A DNA stretch of 64,000 bases. Origin: CAHJXG01 sp964235485. GTDB lineage: Bacteria > Pseudomonadota > Alphaproteobacteria > Acetobacterales > Acetobacteraceae. Shown here in pieces: positions 17,757-26,205 of this stretch. The notes beneath the pieces were generated by a model. The model was given only the letters and a program-made list of their open reading frames with translations, did not search any database and was not told the origin of the DNA. The stretch lies in the NCBI GenBank assembly GCA_964235485.1, contig CAXSAZ010000006.1, positions 136,362 through 200,361 of the forward strand, given 5' to 3'. Each line of letters opens with the position of its first letter. Within the stretch, counting starts at the first letter, position 1. The translations under genes and the position numbers were made by a program.

Positions 17757-18836
17757 TTAGGCCGCCGTGCGTCCCCTGCGCGCTTGGATGTAGCCGGCGG
17801 CCAGGCAGTGGTCGATCAGCCGGCGCAGGAAACGGCCGTCAGTCGGCGGGCAGGCGCGCCCGCTCAAGGCCCGCAAGTTGGCATCGGCGAAGCGCGGGTC
17901 GCGCTGGAGGTAGCCCGCAAGCAGGCCCGTCGCCTGCGCGTGCACCTGCTGTTGCAGGGGAGTGAGCGCGCCGGGGTCGAACGCTTCCGGCGAAACGAAG
18001 CGCGGGGCATGAAGCTGCGGGTAGGCGTCCTGCAGCGCCGACAAGCCGGCCACCGGGACCGGCGCGCCGGACACGAGGTGGAAGGTGCGCCCCGCCGCCT
18101 CCGTCATCCGCTCCGCGATGTCGGTCAGCCCGGCGACAACATGGTCGATGGGCACGAGGTCCAGGCTGGCGCCGGGCCGGGCCGGCAGCACGGGGATGCG
18201 GCCCTCCGCCACCAGCCGGAGCATCCCGTAGAAGCTGCCGAACCCGCCGATAACGCCATCCCCTGACGCGCCGACGACGACCGACGGCCGCGCGACGGCG
18301 ATCCGCCGGCCCCGGCTGCGGGCGGCGGCGGCCACGCGCTCGCCTTCCGCCTTGCTCGCCTCGTAGCCGTTGGCGAAGGCTTGGCCGGCATCCAGCTCGT
18401 CCTCGCGGATCGGCCCGTCGCGCAGGCCGCAAACATAGGCGGTGCTGACGTGCAGCAGCGGCGTTTGCAGGCCGTCGGTGAGGGCGAGAAGGTTGGCGAT
18501 CCCCTCGACGTTCACCGCCCGGTAGGCCGCGGGGTCGAGGTTGAAGCTGGTGAGGGCGGCGCAGTGGATGGCCAAGTCCAGCCCGTCGCACACCGCCGCC
18601 CCCGCCGCGTCGTCCAGCCCCAGCCCGGGCCGGCGCACGTCGCCCGAAAGGGTCAGCACGGCGCCGGGGCGGGGCGCCTGGCCGGCCCAGGGCGCGGACG
18701 GAACGGGGGCGCCGTCGTTGCGGCGCAGCGCCGTGCTGCGGTGCTGCAAGGCGACCACGCCGTGGCCGCGCCCGGACAGGACGCCCACAAGCTCGCGGCC
18801 GATCAGGCCGCCAGCGCCGGTGACGAGGATGCGCAT
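17757..18836 (-). CDS. NAD(P)-dependent epimerase/thioester-reductase-like SDR
   Basis: A 359-residue extended SDR. The start at 18836 gives a product beginning directly with the Rossmann motif TGAGGLIG (residues 6-13) and follows a GGGGGGA Shine-Dalgarno; the longer frame to 18884 adds only shadow residues. STAYVCG at about 133-139 and the YEASK catalytic pair near 160-164 are present, and VARPSVVVG follows. The closest families by feel are the male-sterility/thioester-reductase NAD-binding type and hopanoid-linked reductases, but the substrate is not readable. Divergent from the flavoprotein gene, with 101 bases between. Confidence 0.83.
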   Translation of the reverse strand: MRILVTGAGGLIGRELVGVLSGRGHGVVALQHRSTALRRNDGAPVPSAPWAGQAPRPGAVLTLSGDVRRPGLGLDDAAGAAVCDGLDLAIHCAALTSFNLDPAAYRAVNVEGIANLLALTDGLQTPLLHVSTAYVCGLRDGPIREDELDAGQAFANGYEASKAEGERVAAAARSRGRRIAVARPSVVVGASGDGVIGGFGSFYGMLRLVAEGRIPVLPARPGASLDLVPIDHVVAGLTDIAERMTEAAGRTFHLVSGAPVPVAGLSALQDAYPQLHAPRFVSPEAFDPGALTPLQQQVHAQATGLLAGYLQRDPRFADANLRALSGRACPPTDGRFLRRLIDHCLAAGYIQARRGRTAA

Positions 18837-18937
18837 ATGGAGGTCCCCCCTGCGCCGGCATTGGCGCAGCGGCACCGCGCGCATATGGGAGGAAGGGCGC
18901 CGCGCGCCAACGGGACCGGTTTGGCAAAGGGAACACG

Positions 18938-20416
18938 ATGGGGTGGACGCATGACGTGGTGGTGATCGGCGCTGGCGCCGCCGGGCTGACCGCCGCGGGG
19001 GGCGCCGCCCGGCTCGGCCTGCGGGTGGCGCTGATCGAGCGCGACCGGATGGGCGGGGAATGCCTCAACTCCGGCTGCGTGCCGTCCAAGGCGCTGCTCG
19101 CCGCGGCCCGGCGCGCGCACCTGTTGCGGGCCGGCGGCGCGATGGGCGTGGCCGGGGGTGGCGCCACCGTCGATTACGCGGGCGTGCGCGCCCATGTGCA
19201 GGGCGCCATCGCCGCCATCGCCCCGCACGACTCCCCCGAACGGTTCCGGGCCTGGGGGGTCGAGGTCATCCAGGGCGAGGCCCGCTTCATTGGCCGCCGG
19301 GCGGTTGAGGTCGGGGACCGGGTGCTCCGGGCGCCCCGCATCGTGATCGCCGCCGGCTCCCGCCCGGCCGTGCCGGACATCGAGGGCTTGGACCGCGTGC
19401 CGTTCCTGACCAACGAGACGCTGTTCGACTTGGCCGTGCTGCCGCGGCATTTGGTGGTCCTCGGCGCCGGGTCCGTGGGGCTGGAAATGGCGCAGGCGTT
19501 CCGCCGCCTGGGCGCGGCGGTGACGGTGATCGAGGCGGGTCAAGCCCTGGCCCGCGACGACGCGGAGGCGGTCGCGGTTGTGCTCCAGCAGCTTGCGGCG
19601 GAGGGCGTGACGGTCCGCACCGGCACGCGCGCCACCCGGGTGTCCGCCGTGCCGGAGGGCGTGCGGGTCGAGGTGTCGCAGGATGGGGCATCGCCGGGCG
19701 AGGCGGTCACGGGCAGCCACCTGCTGCTGGCCGTGGGGCGCAGGCCGTCCCTGGACGGGCTGGGCCTGGACGCGGCGGGGGTCGCGGCGGAAGCGGACGG
19801 CATCACCGTGGACCGGCGGCGGCGCACCTCCAACCCGGCGGTTTTCGCCATCGGCGACTGCCGGGTGGGGCCGCGGCTCACCCACGCCGCGGGGTATGAG
19901 GGCACGGTCGCGGTGATGAACATCGCCCTCGGCCTGCCCGCCGCGGCCGACGCCGCCCTGCCCGCCGCGACGTTCACCGATCCCGAGCTGGCGCAGCTCG
20001 GCCTGACGGAGCAGGCGGCGCGGGAGCGGCATGGCCGGGTCCGCGTGGACCGGGTCGCGTTCGCCGACAACGACCGCGCCGTGGCGGACGGCGAGACCGC
20101 CGGCTTCCTCAAGGTGATCCGGGCACGCGGCCGGCTGGTGGGCGTCACGGTTGTGGGCGCCGGCGCGGGGGAGCTGCTGCTGCCCTGGAGCCTGGCGATG
20201 CGCGGCAAGGCGTCGCTTTGGGCGGTGTCCGGCACGGTGGTGGCGTATCCCACCCGGTCTGAAACGTCCAAGGCGGCGGCGTTCGCGGCCTATGAGGGCC
20301 TGATCTTCGGCCGCGCCGCACGCGGCTGGGCGCGGGCCTTGGCGGCGGCGCGGCGCGGCGCAGCACCCCGCCGCAAGGCCACAAGGGCTTTGAGCATCGG
20401 CGGTCCTCCTGCGTGA
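18938..20416 (+). CDS. FAD-dependent pyridine nucleotide-disulfide oxidoreductase (dihydrolipoamide/mercuric reductase-like)
   Basis: A 492-residue flavoprotein. FAD motif GAGAAGLTAA near residue 11, redox-active CLNSGCVPSK at about 42-51, NAD motif GAGSVGLEMA near 170, and the second FAD motif AIGDC near 305 are all present. In lipoamide and glutathione reductases the C-terminal interface supplies a catalytic His in a H-P-T-x-S-E context; here the equivalent reads AYPTRSE, with Tyr in place of His. The protein also has a basic C-terminal tail. It is therefore a divergent member whose electron acceptor is unknown. It could be a membrane-linked reductase of the kind found beside glycosyltransferase and desaturase genes. 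Confidence 0.87.
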   Translation: MGWTHDVVVIGAGAAGLTAAGGAARLGLRVALIERDRMGGECLNSGCVPSKALLAAARRAHLLRAGGAMGVAGGGATVDYAGVRAHVQGAIAAIAPHDSPERFRAWGVEVIQGEARFIGRRAVEVGDRVLRAPRIVIAAGSRPAVPDIEGLDRVPFLTNETLFDLAVLPRHLVVLGAGSVGLEMAQAFRRLGAAVTVIEAGQALARDDAEAVAVVLQQLAAEGVTVRTGTRATRVSAVPEGVRVEVSQDGASPGEAVTGSHLLLAVGRRPSLDGLGLDAAGVAAEADGITVDRRRRTSNPAVFAIGDCRVGPRLTHAAGYEGTVAVMNIALGLPAAADAALPAATFTDPELAQLGLTEQAARERHGRVRVDRVAFADNDRAVADGETAGFLKVIRARGRLVGVTVVGAGAGELLLPWSLAMRGKASLWAVSGTVVAYPTRSETSKAAAFAAYEGLIFGRAARGWARALAAARRGAAPRRKATRALSIGGPPA

Positions 20417-20481
20417 ACGCGCACCCCCGCAAACCCGGAGCGGCCTCGACCGGCGCGAGCACGGTCTGACCATGGATAAGG

Positions 20482-21039
20482 TCAAGGCTGGCTGTGGCAC
20501 TCACCATGGCGGCCCCGCGACAGCACGAGAGCCGGCTTCCCCTGGTAGCTCGCCGGCTCATCCCCGCCATAGCCGAGCTTGCGCGCGACGTGGATGGAGG
20601 CAACGTGGCCGGGGTTGAGCAGGCAGACGGTGGCCGGCGCCTCAAGGTTCGCGTCCGCCCAGGCCAGCGCGCACCTGGCTGCTTCGGACGCGAACCCCTT
20701 GCCGTGCTGCGCCGCCTTCAAGACCCATCCGGCTTCGGGCACGCCGTCTCGCGGCGGGAGGAGCGCGTCACGCCGGTAATCAGCCAAGCCGACCTCACCG
20801 ACGAACTCGCCCGCCCTGGTCTCGACGGCCCAGTAGCCGAACCCGAGCAGGCGCCAGTGGCCCGCATAGCGGAGCAGGCGGGACCAGGAGGTTTCCGGCG
20901 TCAGGGGGGTGCCTGAGATGTGCCGCACCACGGAAGGATCGGCCCACATCGCCGCACTCTCGGCGAAGTCGGAAACGCGGTGCGCGCGCAGGACAAGCCG
21001 TTCAGTTTCAAGCGTCGGGGCTGTGTCGGGCCTTGGCAC
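20482..21039 (-). CDS. GNAT family N-acetyltransferase (RimJ/RimL type)
   Basis: A 185-residue acetyltransferase using acetyl-CoA, similar to the ribosomal-protein Ala/Ser acetyltransferase group (LETERLVLRAHRVSDF at the N-terminus, HGKGFASEAARCALAWA as the CoA-binding Q/RxxGxG/A motif, then NxxSxxVxxKLGY-like NPGHVASIHVARKLGY). The start is GTG 21039, set by AAGGAGGTCAAC directly upstream; the longer frame to 21198 is not needed. Substrate unknown. It lies 94 bases upstream-to-downstream from the LplT-like transporter gene on the same strand, so the two may be co-transcribed. Confidence 0.88.
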   Translation of the reverse strand: MPRPDTAPTLETERLVLRAHRVSDFAESAAMWADPSVVRHISGTPLTPETSWSRLLRYAGHWRLLGFGYWAVETRAGEFVGEVGLADYRRDALLPPRDGVPEAGWVLKAAQHGKGFASEAARCALAWADANLEAPATVCLLNPGHVASIHVARKLGYGGDEPASYQGKPALVLSRGRHGECHSQP

Positions 21040-21133
21040 GTTGACCTCCTTCCGGGGAATGGCGCTGTCCACCTTGTTGCCGTCCTTCACCGCGCGGACC
21101 ATGGCCTTGGCGCTGAACGGGCGGTGTGGACGC

Positions 21134-22408
21134 TCACGGCGAACACCGGGCTGCCCGCAGCATGTCCTGCGGCAAGGTGCGGACGGCCCACCCGGCAACC
21201 AGCAGGTTCAGCCCGGCGCAGCCCATCAATATGGCCGCCGGCGTCGCGCCGAGCATGGCAAGCCCCGCCGCCGCCACGGCGCCCGCCACCATGGCCGCGG
21301 CGTTGACCACGTTGTTGGCCGCCACCATCCGCGCCTGCTCCGCCCTGGGCGAACGCTCCTGGATCAGGGCGTAAAGCGGCACGGAGTACAGCCCGCCGCA
21401 CGCCGCGAGCAGCAGCAGGTCGAGCAGCAAACGCCAGCCGGCCAGGCTGCGCAGCACGGCGGAGACGGTCGCCAGCCCTTCCGCATGGCGCACCGCCAAG
21501 CCGAAGTCGAACAGGAACACGGACAGGCCGATGGCGGCGAACGGCACCAGCCGGGCCGAAACCTTCCCCCGCAGCAGCCGCGAGCACAGCACGGAGCCGA
21601 CGCCGACGCCCACGGAAAAGAAGGTCAGCATGAGGGTGAACACCGGCGGGCCGGCGCGCAGGTCGTCCCGCACCAGCGTCGGCAGTTGGGCGATCAAGGT
21701 GGCGCCGAGCGTCCAGAACCAGCTCAGCCCCAGCAGCGACAGCCAAACCGTCCGGTGGGCGCGGGCGGCCCGCAGCAGCGCCGCCGTTTCGCGCACGAGG
21801 TTCCAGCCCAGGCGCAGGCCCGGGGCATGGGACGGGGCGCGCGGCACCAGCGCCGCGCTCGCCACCCCGGCCAAGGCCACGGCCATTCCGGCGGCGGAAA
21901 CGATGGCCGGGCCGTGCTCCAGCGCGAACAGGGCGCTGCCGGCAACCGTGCCCGCCAGGATGCCGAGGAACGTGCCGGCCTCAATGAGGCCGTTGCCGGC
22001 GACCAGCTCGTGCTCGGCCAGGTGACTGGGCAGGATCGCGTATTTCAGCGGGCCGAAGAACGCCGCCTGCGCGCCGAGGCCGAACAGCACGGCGAACAGC
22101 AAGGGCTGGCTTTCGAGCAGGAACCCGGCGGCGGCCAGCGCCATGAGCGGCACCTCCGCCAACTTGACGAGGAGGATGGTACGGGACTTCTCGAACCGGT
22201 CTGCGACCTGCCCGGCCGTGGCCGAGAACAGCGCATAAGGCAGGATGAACACGCCCCCCGTCAGCGCCACCAAGGCCGGCCCGGAGGACTCCGCCGCCCG
22301 GAACAGGATCAGCACCACCAGGGCGTTCTTGAACAGGTTGTCGTTCAGCGCCCCAAGCGTTTGCGTGACCATCAGCGGCAGGAGGCGGCGGGAAGCGAGC
22401 AGCGGCAT
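21134..22408 (-). CDS. MFS transporter, lysophospholipid transporter (LplT)-like
   Basis: A 424-residue, 12-helix transporter. The N-terminus LMVTQTLGALNDNLFKNALV is characteristic of the LplT group, which flips lysophospholipids across the inner membrane for re-acylation by Aas, and the loop AGQVADRFEKSR matches the MFS A-motif position. LplT genes are often next to or fused with an acyltransferase/acyl-ACP synthetase; none is here, so the substrate is inferred from family only. The start at 22408 follows AAAGGAT by eight bases, better than the longer frame to 22447. Confidence 0.85.
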   Translation of the reverse strand: MPLLASRRLLPLMVTQTLGALNDNLFKNALVVLILFRAAESSGPALVALTGGVFILPYALFSATAGQVADRFEKSRTILLVKLAEVPLMALAAAGFLLESQPLLFAVLFGLGAQAAFFGPLKYAILPSHLAEHELVAGNGLIEAGTFLGILAGTVAGSALFALEHGPAIVSAAGMAVALAGVASAALVPRAPSHAPGLRLGWNLVRETAALLRAARAHRTVWLSLLGLSWFWTLGATLIAQLPTLVRDDLRAGPPVFTLMLTFFSVGVGVGSVLCSRLLRGKVSARLVPFAAIGLSVFLFDFGLAVRHAEGLATVSAVLRSLAGWRLLLDLLLLAACGGLYSVPLYALIQERSPRAEQARMVAANNVVNAAAMVAGAVAAAGLAMLGATPAAILMGCAGLNLLVAGWAVRTLPQDMLRAARCSP

Positions 22409-22530
22409 GGGCCTGATCCTTTCTGAACGGCGTTCCAGCATTCTCATGGCGCCGAGGTGCGGTTGCCATCCCCGCCCGGCACGGCCTTAGATGGCCCGCC
22501 CCGAGGCGTGGTTCCCGACAGGAGGCCGTC

Positions 22531-23670
22531 ATCCGCATCCCACTCAGCGCATCGCTGCTCGCCTGGGCGCTCGCCGCGCCCGCGCTGGCCCAAATACCCG
22601 CACCAACTACGCCCGCACCGGCCGCGACCGCGCCGCCCGACCCCGGCTTCCCGGCGCTGGAAGCCAGCCAGGGCGCCGCCAACAGCCAGCCCGGCCCGCG
22701 CAGCCTGCCGGCCCGCACGATCCCCGTGCCGGAAGCCGATATCAGCGCCGCCGCCCAGGCGCTGGCCGCCGCGCCATACCGCGTGCCCGCCTGGAACGCC
22801 AACCCGCCGGACGACGCCGGCTGGCGGGCCACCGTCGCCAAGCTGGCCGACGCCGCCCTGCCCGGCCTCGCCAAGGCCCGGGAGCAGCTTGGCGTCACCA
22901 TGGAGGCCACCACGCTGGGCGGCGTCAAGGCGTTCGTGTTCACCCCGCGCACGATGCCGGACGCGCACCGCAACCAGCTCGTGTTCAACATCCACGGCGG
23001 CGGCTACGTGTACGGCCCCGGCGAGTCCGGCACGGCGGAGGCCATGCTGATGTCCGCGCTCGGCGGCTACCGGGTGATCGCGGTGGACTACCGGATGCCG
23101 CCGGACGCCCCCTATCCCGCCGCGATGGACGACACGGTGGCGGCCTGGCGCGCGGTGGTGGCCACGACCGACCCCAGGCGCATCGGCGTGGTCGGCACCA
23201 GCACCGGCGGCGGCATGACGCTGGCCCTGGTGCTGCGCGCGAAGGCGGAGGGCTTGCCGCTGCCCGGCGCCATCGCGCCGGGCACGCCCTGGGCGGACCT
23301 GACGGAGGTGGGAGACACCTACAAGACCAACGAATGGCTGGACAACGTGCTGGTCAGCTACGACGGCTACCTGAGCCACGCGGCCAAGCTGTATGCCGCC
23401 GGGCACGACATGCGGGACCCGCAGCTTTCGCCGATCTATGGCGACTTTGCCGGCTTCCCGCCGGCGATCCTGACCAGCGGCACGCGGGACCTGTTCCTGT
23501 CCAACACCGTCCGCACCCACCGCAAGCTGCGCCGGGCCGGGGTGGACGCGGTGCTGAACGTGTATGAGGGCCTGTCCCACGCGCAATACCTGTTCAACCC
23601 GGCGGCGCCGGAAACGAAGGAGGTGTTCGAGGACATCGCGACGTTCTTCGACAAGCACTTGGCAAAGTAA
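22531..23670 (+). CDS. exported alpha/beta hydrolase (hormone-sensitive lipase family), apparent ATC start
   Basis: A carboxylesterase of the bacterial HSL family. The oxyanion-hole HGGG (NIHGGGYVYG), nucleophile GTSTGGG, the Asp in SGTRDLF and the His in GLSHAQY form a full catalytic set. The first in-frame standard start codon is GTG 22726, but the same frame upstream encodes a good signal peptide (RIPLSASLLAWALAAPALA-Q) and a Pro/Ala linker, preceded by AGGAGG. Five bases after that Shine-Dalgarno the codon is ATC where ATG is expected, and there is no other in-frame start upstream. Either ATC initiates weakly, or the gene has lost its start and only the shorter form is made. Mature protein would be periplasmic or secreted. 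Confidence 0.8.
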   Translation: MRIPLSASLLAWALAAPALAQIPAPTTPAPAATAPPDPGFPALEASQGAANSQPGPRSLPARTIPVPEADISAAAQALAAAPYRVPAWNANPPDDAGWRATVAKLADAALPGLAKAREQLGVTMEATTLGGVKAFVFTPRTMPDAHRNQLVFNIHGGGYVYGPGESGTAEAMLMSALGGYRVIAVDYRMPPDAPYPAAMDDTVAAWRAVVATTDPRRIGVVGTSTGGGMTLALVLRAKAEGLPLPGAIAPGTPWADLTEVGDTYKTNEWLDNVLVSYDGYLSHAAKLYAAGHDMRDPQLSPIYGDFAGFPPAILTSGTRDLFLSNTVRTHRKLRRAGVDAVLNVYEGLSHAQYLFNPAAPETKEVFEDIATFFDKHLAK

Positions 23671-23702
23671 GACGGGCGGCACCGTCAATTAGTCCGTGTG
23701 CG

Positions 23703-23759
23703 GCTGATGGGTTTCACCCATCCTACGGTATGGGCCGCGTAGGATGGGTGACCATCAAC
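23703..23759. repeat. intergenic palindromic repeat, family 1, copy B
   Basis: Same palindrome as copies A and C: GATGGGTTTCACCCATCCTAC, a 14-base loop in the copy C orientation, then GTAGGATGGGTG. The right arm is shortened by a small deletion (GGGTGACCATCAAC). It lies between the convergent esterase and radical SAM genes. Confidence 0.8.
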
Positions 23760-23775
23760 ATAAGCGCCGGGTCGG

Positions 23776-24849
23776 TCAGAACGCATAGCGCACCCGGCAA
23801 TACGGCATCCGCGCCCGCAGCCGGTCCAGCAGCCGCCCGAGCCATTGGCCCTTCCAGCCCGTGCGGTAGCGCAGGTTGGCTTGGCCGTTCTCGCTGTGCT
23901 TGGCTTCCTGCAGGTCGGGACGCCACAGCAGCGCCTCCGCCTTGGGGTGCCAGGCGAGGTTGACCTCGTGCAGCGCCGCGTTGTGCGTCAGCATGATGAC
24001 TTCGCAGGCCAACTGCGCCTTGGCCGCGGCGCTCAGCCGGTCGTCAAGTTCCCCGAACAGCTCCTCCCACGGCGCCTCGAAGCCTTCCCGCACCACCACG
24101 GGCGAGAAGTTCAGGTGCGTCTCGTAGCCGGCCGCGACCAGATCGTTGACGAAGCCGATGCGCTCGGCCACCGGCGCCGTGCGCACGTCCAGCAGCTTGG
24201 CGTCGGCGTGCGGCATCAGCGACACGCGCACCCGGGTGCGGCCCTGGGGATCGTAGCCGAGCAGCGCCGGGTTGACCCATTTGGTGGCGAAGCTGCCCTT
24301 GGCGTGGGGCAGGGCGCGGAAGGCGGCAACCAGGTCGCGCACGTTGTCGGACAACAGCGCGTCCACCGACAGGTCGCCGTTCTCGCCGAGGTCGTATACC
24401 CAGGCGGCCGGGTCCACCTGGTTCGGCTCCGCCTTCGGCCCCTGCGCCCCGGCGTGGCGGCGGATGGCGTCGCAGACCTGCTCGATGTTGACAAACACGG
24501 TGACCGGGTTGCTATGGCCCTTGCGCCGGGCGACGTAGCAATAGGCGCAGGCCATGGCGCAGCCGTTGCTGGTGGAGGGCGCGATGAAGTCGGCGCTGCG
24601 CCCGTTGGGACGGAAGGCGAGGCCGCGCTTGGTGCCGAGCACCAGCGTGCCCTGCTTGGCTTGCAGCCAGTCCCCGGCGTCGGCATCGCGCAGCGCCGGG
24701 ATGCGCCAATGCGACGCGACCGGGACGCGCTCGGCGTCGGAGAAGCGGGCCAGGATCTCGCGTCCGCGGGCGAAGCTCTCCACCTCCGGCTCCAGCAGGA
24801 TCGTGCGGATGTCGAGCAGGTGCCGGGGCAGGACGGGGGCGGTGGTCAT
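23776..24849 (-). CDS. spore photoproduct lyase-like radical SAM protein
   Basis: A 357-residue radical SAM enzyme. The iron-sulfur motif CAMACAYC at about residues 97-104 (Cys-x3-Cys-x2-Cys) follows STSNG, and ATKWVNPALL and RVSLMP segments match the SPL family. True spore photoproduct lyases repair a thymine dimer in Bacillus spores; members in non-sporulating alphaproteobacteria are widespread, of unproven function, and usually assumed to repair DNA. The ATG at 24849 is taken as start. It is divergent from a small membrane protein gene at 24972. Confidence 0.87.
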   Translation of the reverse strand: MTTAPVLPRHLLDIRTILLEPEVESFARGREILARFSDAERVPVASHWRIPALRDADAGDWLQAKQGTLVLGTKRGLAFRPNGRSADFIAPSTSNGCAMACAYCYVARRKGHSNPVTVFVNIEQVCDAIRRHAGAQGPKAEPNQVDPAAWVYDLGENGDLSVDALLSDNVRDLVAAFRALPHAKGSFATKWVNPALLGYDPQGRTRVRVSLMPHADAKLLDVRTAPVAERIGFVNDLVAAGYETHLNFSPVVVREGFEAPWEELFGELDDRLSAAAKAQLACEVIMLTHNAALHEVNLAWHPKAEALLWRPDLQEAKHSENGQANLRYRTGWKGQWLGRLLDRLRARMPYCRVRYAF

Positions 24850-24971
24850 GCGGAGATATGTGGGATGCCGGGCCGCACCGTGGAACGGGAGGGCTGGCCC
24901 CTAACAAATCATGGCTTTTCATGGCCGGAGCCGCGGCTATGGTCGGCGGCCGGGCAACGACAGGAACCGGC

Positions 24972-25172
24972 GTGAGCGGAAACTCGGATGAGCTGCGGGG
25001 ACGGATGCAGGCGAGGCAGCGGCGGTCGCGTGTCCGGAACACGGCCATGGGCGGCCTCGCCTTGGTTGCCGCCGCGTCCGGCATGGGCTTGGTCGCCGCC
25101 CTGCTGTGGCAGCAGGTCGGCCCGCCAAGGCACGCGGCGGACCAGGCTGCGCACCACGTCCAGGCGGACTGA
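24972..25172 (+). CDS. small membrane protein (66 aa)
   Basis: An unrecognised protein with a hydrophilic Arg/Gln-rich N-terminus (RMQARQRRSRVRN), one predicted transmembrane helix (AMGGLALVAAASGMGLVAALLW split around residues 28-48) and a short polar tail. The basic N-terminus before the helix favours an inside N-terminus. I start at GTG 24972 because AGGAA lies six bases upstream; ATGs at 24921 and 24939 would add a low-complexity leader. Function unknown, expression unproven. Confidence 0.45.
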   Translation: MSGNSDELRGRMQARQRRSRVRNTAMGGLALVAAASGMGLVAALLWQQVGPPRHAADQAAHHVQAD

Positions 25173-25244
25173 CGCGGCCTGCCCGCCGTTGATCCTGGCC
25201 TGCGGCGTTCACCGGTTGAGGAACGCCTTGTAGTTCTCCGGCGT

Positions 25245-25690
25245 CCCACTTCGTCGATCTCGGCCTGTTCCTGTTCGACTTCGCGCCCGTCCGCCGGGTG
25301 CAGAGCCACTTGGGGCCGCTGCACGACGCGACGGGCATCCCCATGGAATGCGTGGTGCTGGTGGAAACGGAGGACGACCGCACCCTGCTCGTCCACGGCT
25401 CCTACCACGCGAGCTTCCGGCTGTATGACAAGCTGATCGTCACCGACCGGGACACGTATCTCTTTGACACCCTGGCCGCGACGCTGCGCACCCGCGAGGG
25501 CACGGCGGCGGTGGAAAGCGAGCAGGACAACGCCGCGGGGCCGAGCGCCTGGGACGGCTATGCCGCCACGGCCGTGTCCGACGCCGCGCTTGAGGCGCTG
25601 CGCACCGGCGCCCGGCAAACCGTGTCGATGCGGGAGCGGCCCGGCCTTTACGCCGTTTCCAGTCAGGGTCGGGCGACGGCGGCGGGCTGA
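25245..25690 (+). pseudogene. 5'-truncated remnant resembling the C-terminal half of a Gfo/Idh/MocA-type oxidoreductase
   Basis: An open frame reads from about 25245 (FVDLGLFLFDFAPV...) to a stop at 25690. The only standard start is GTG 25298, which would begin in the middle of the homologous-looking part. The segment FVDLGLFLFD, a beta-rich middle with LVETEDDRTLLVHGSYHASF, and the C-terminal SDAALEALRTGARQTV resemble the C-terminal domain of Gfo/Idh/MocA dehydrogenases, but the Rossmann half is missing. On the opposite strand at about 25215-25250 there is a short TPENYKAFLNR-stop that looks like the end of another gene. Together these suggest decayed sequence. Moderate to low certainty. Confidence 0.35.
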
Positions 25691-26205
25691 CGCCGGCATT
25701 AGCCACCGCCGGGTTCGAGCGGGAGGTCGGCAACGGGCTGGACTGGGCGTCGGCTTTCCTGTCCGCAATGCGGGACAGCAAGATGGAGGCTGCCGGGCGG
25801 CGATGCCGCCTTGGGCAGGCGCTGCACGACGGCGGGCAGCACGCTGAGCGACGGATTTATGAAAAGCGAGCCGACTCGCCGTGTGCGCTTGCGCTAACGC
25901 TCAAAACACGTGCAAATACTACTAGTCTGGCTCAATTTCCAATCAACTTCTAGTTGTTTCAAATCTGAGACTTAGCGGAATTCGATAGTTCTCCACTTGC
26001 GCCACATCCTCTGGTGCCCCTATTAAGGGCTTATAAACAATGATCCGGGCCCCTCTGGCAGGACGCTGGCGCTAAACGCCGGCCAACCTAGCGATGTCGG
26101 ATCACCGTAAGCGTATGCGGTGGTCTATGGCCCACGGGAAATCCGTGCCTGTTGAAACAGCATACGCCTGCGGCTTTTGCAAAAACATGCAAGGAGCCCA
26201 TGCTG
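25691..26205. other. non-coding, lower-GC stretch before carbonic anhydrase
   Basis: No supported gene. The part from about 25858 to 26040 is clearly richer in A+T than anything nearby, with several stops in every frame, and may mark an old insertion or deletion scar. The last 100 bases probably carry the promoter for the carbonic anhydrase-transporter pair, though I cannot place boxes. Confidence 0.4.
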
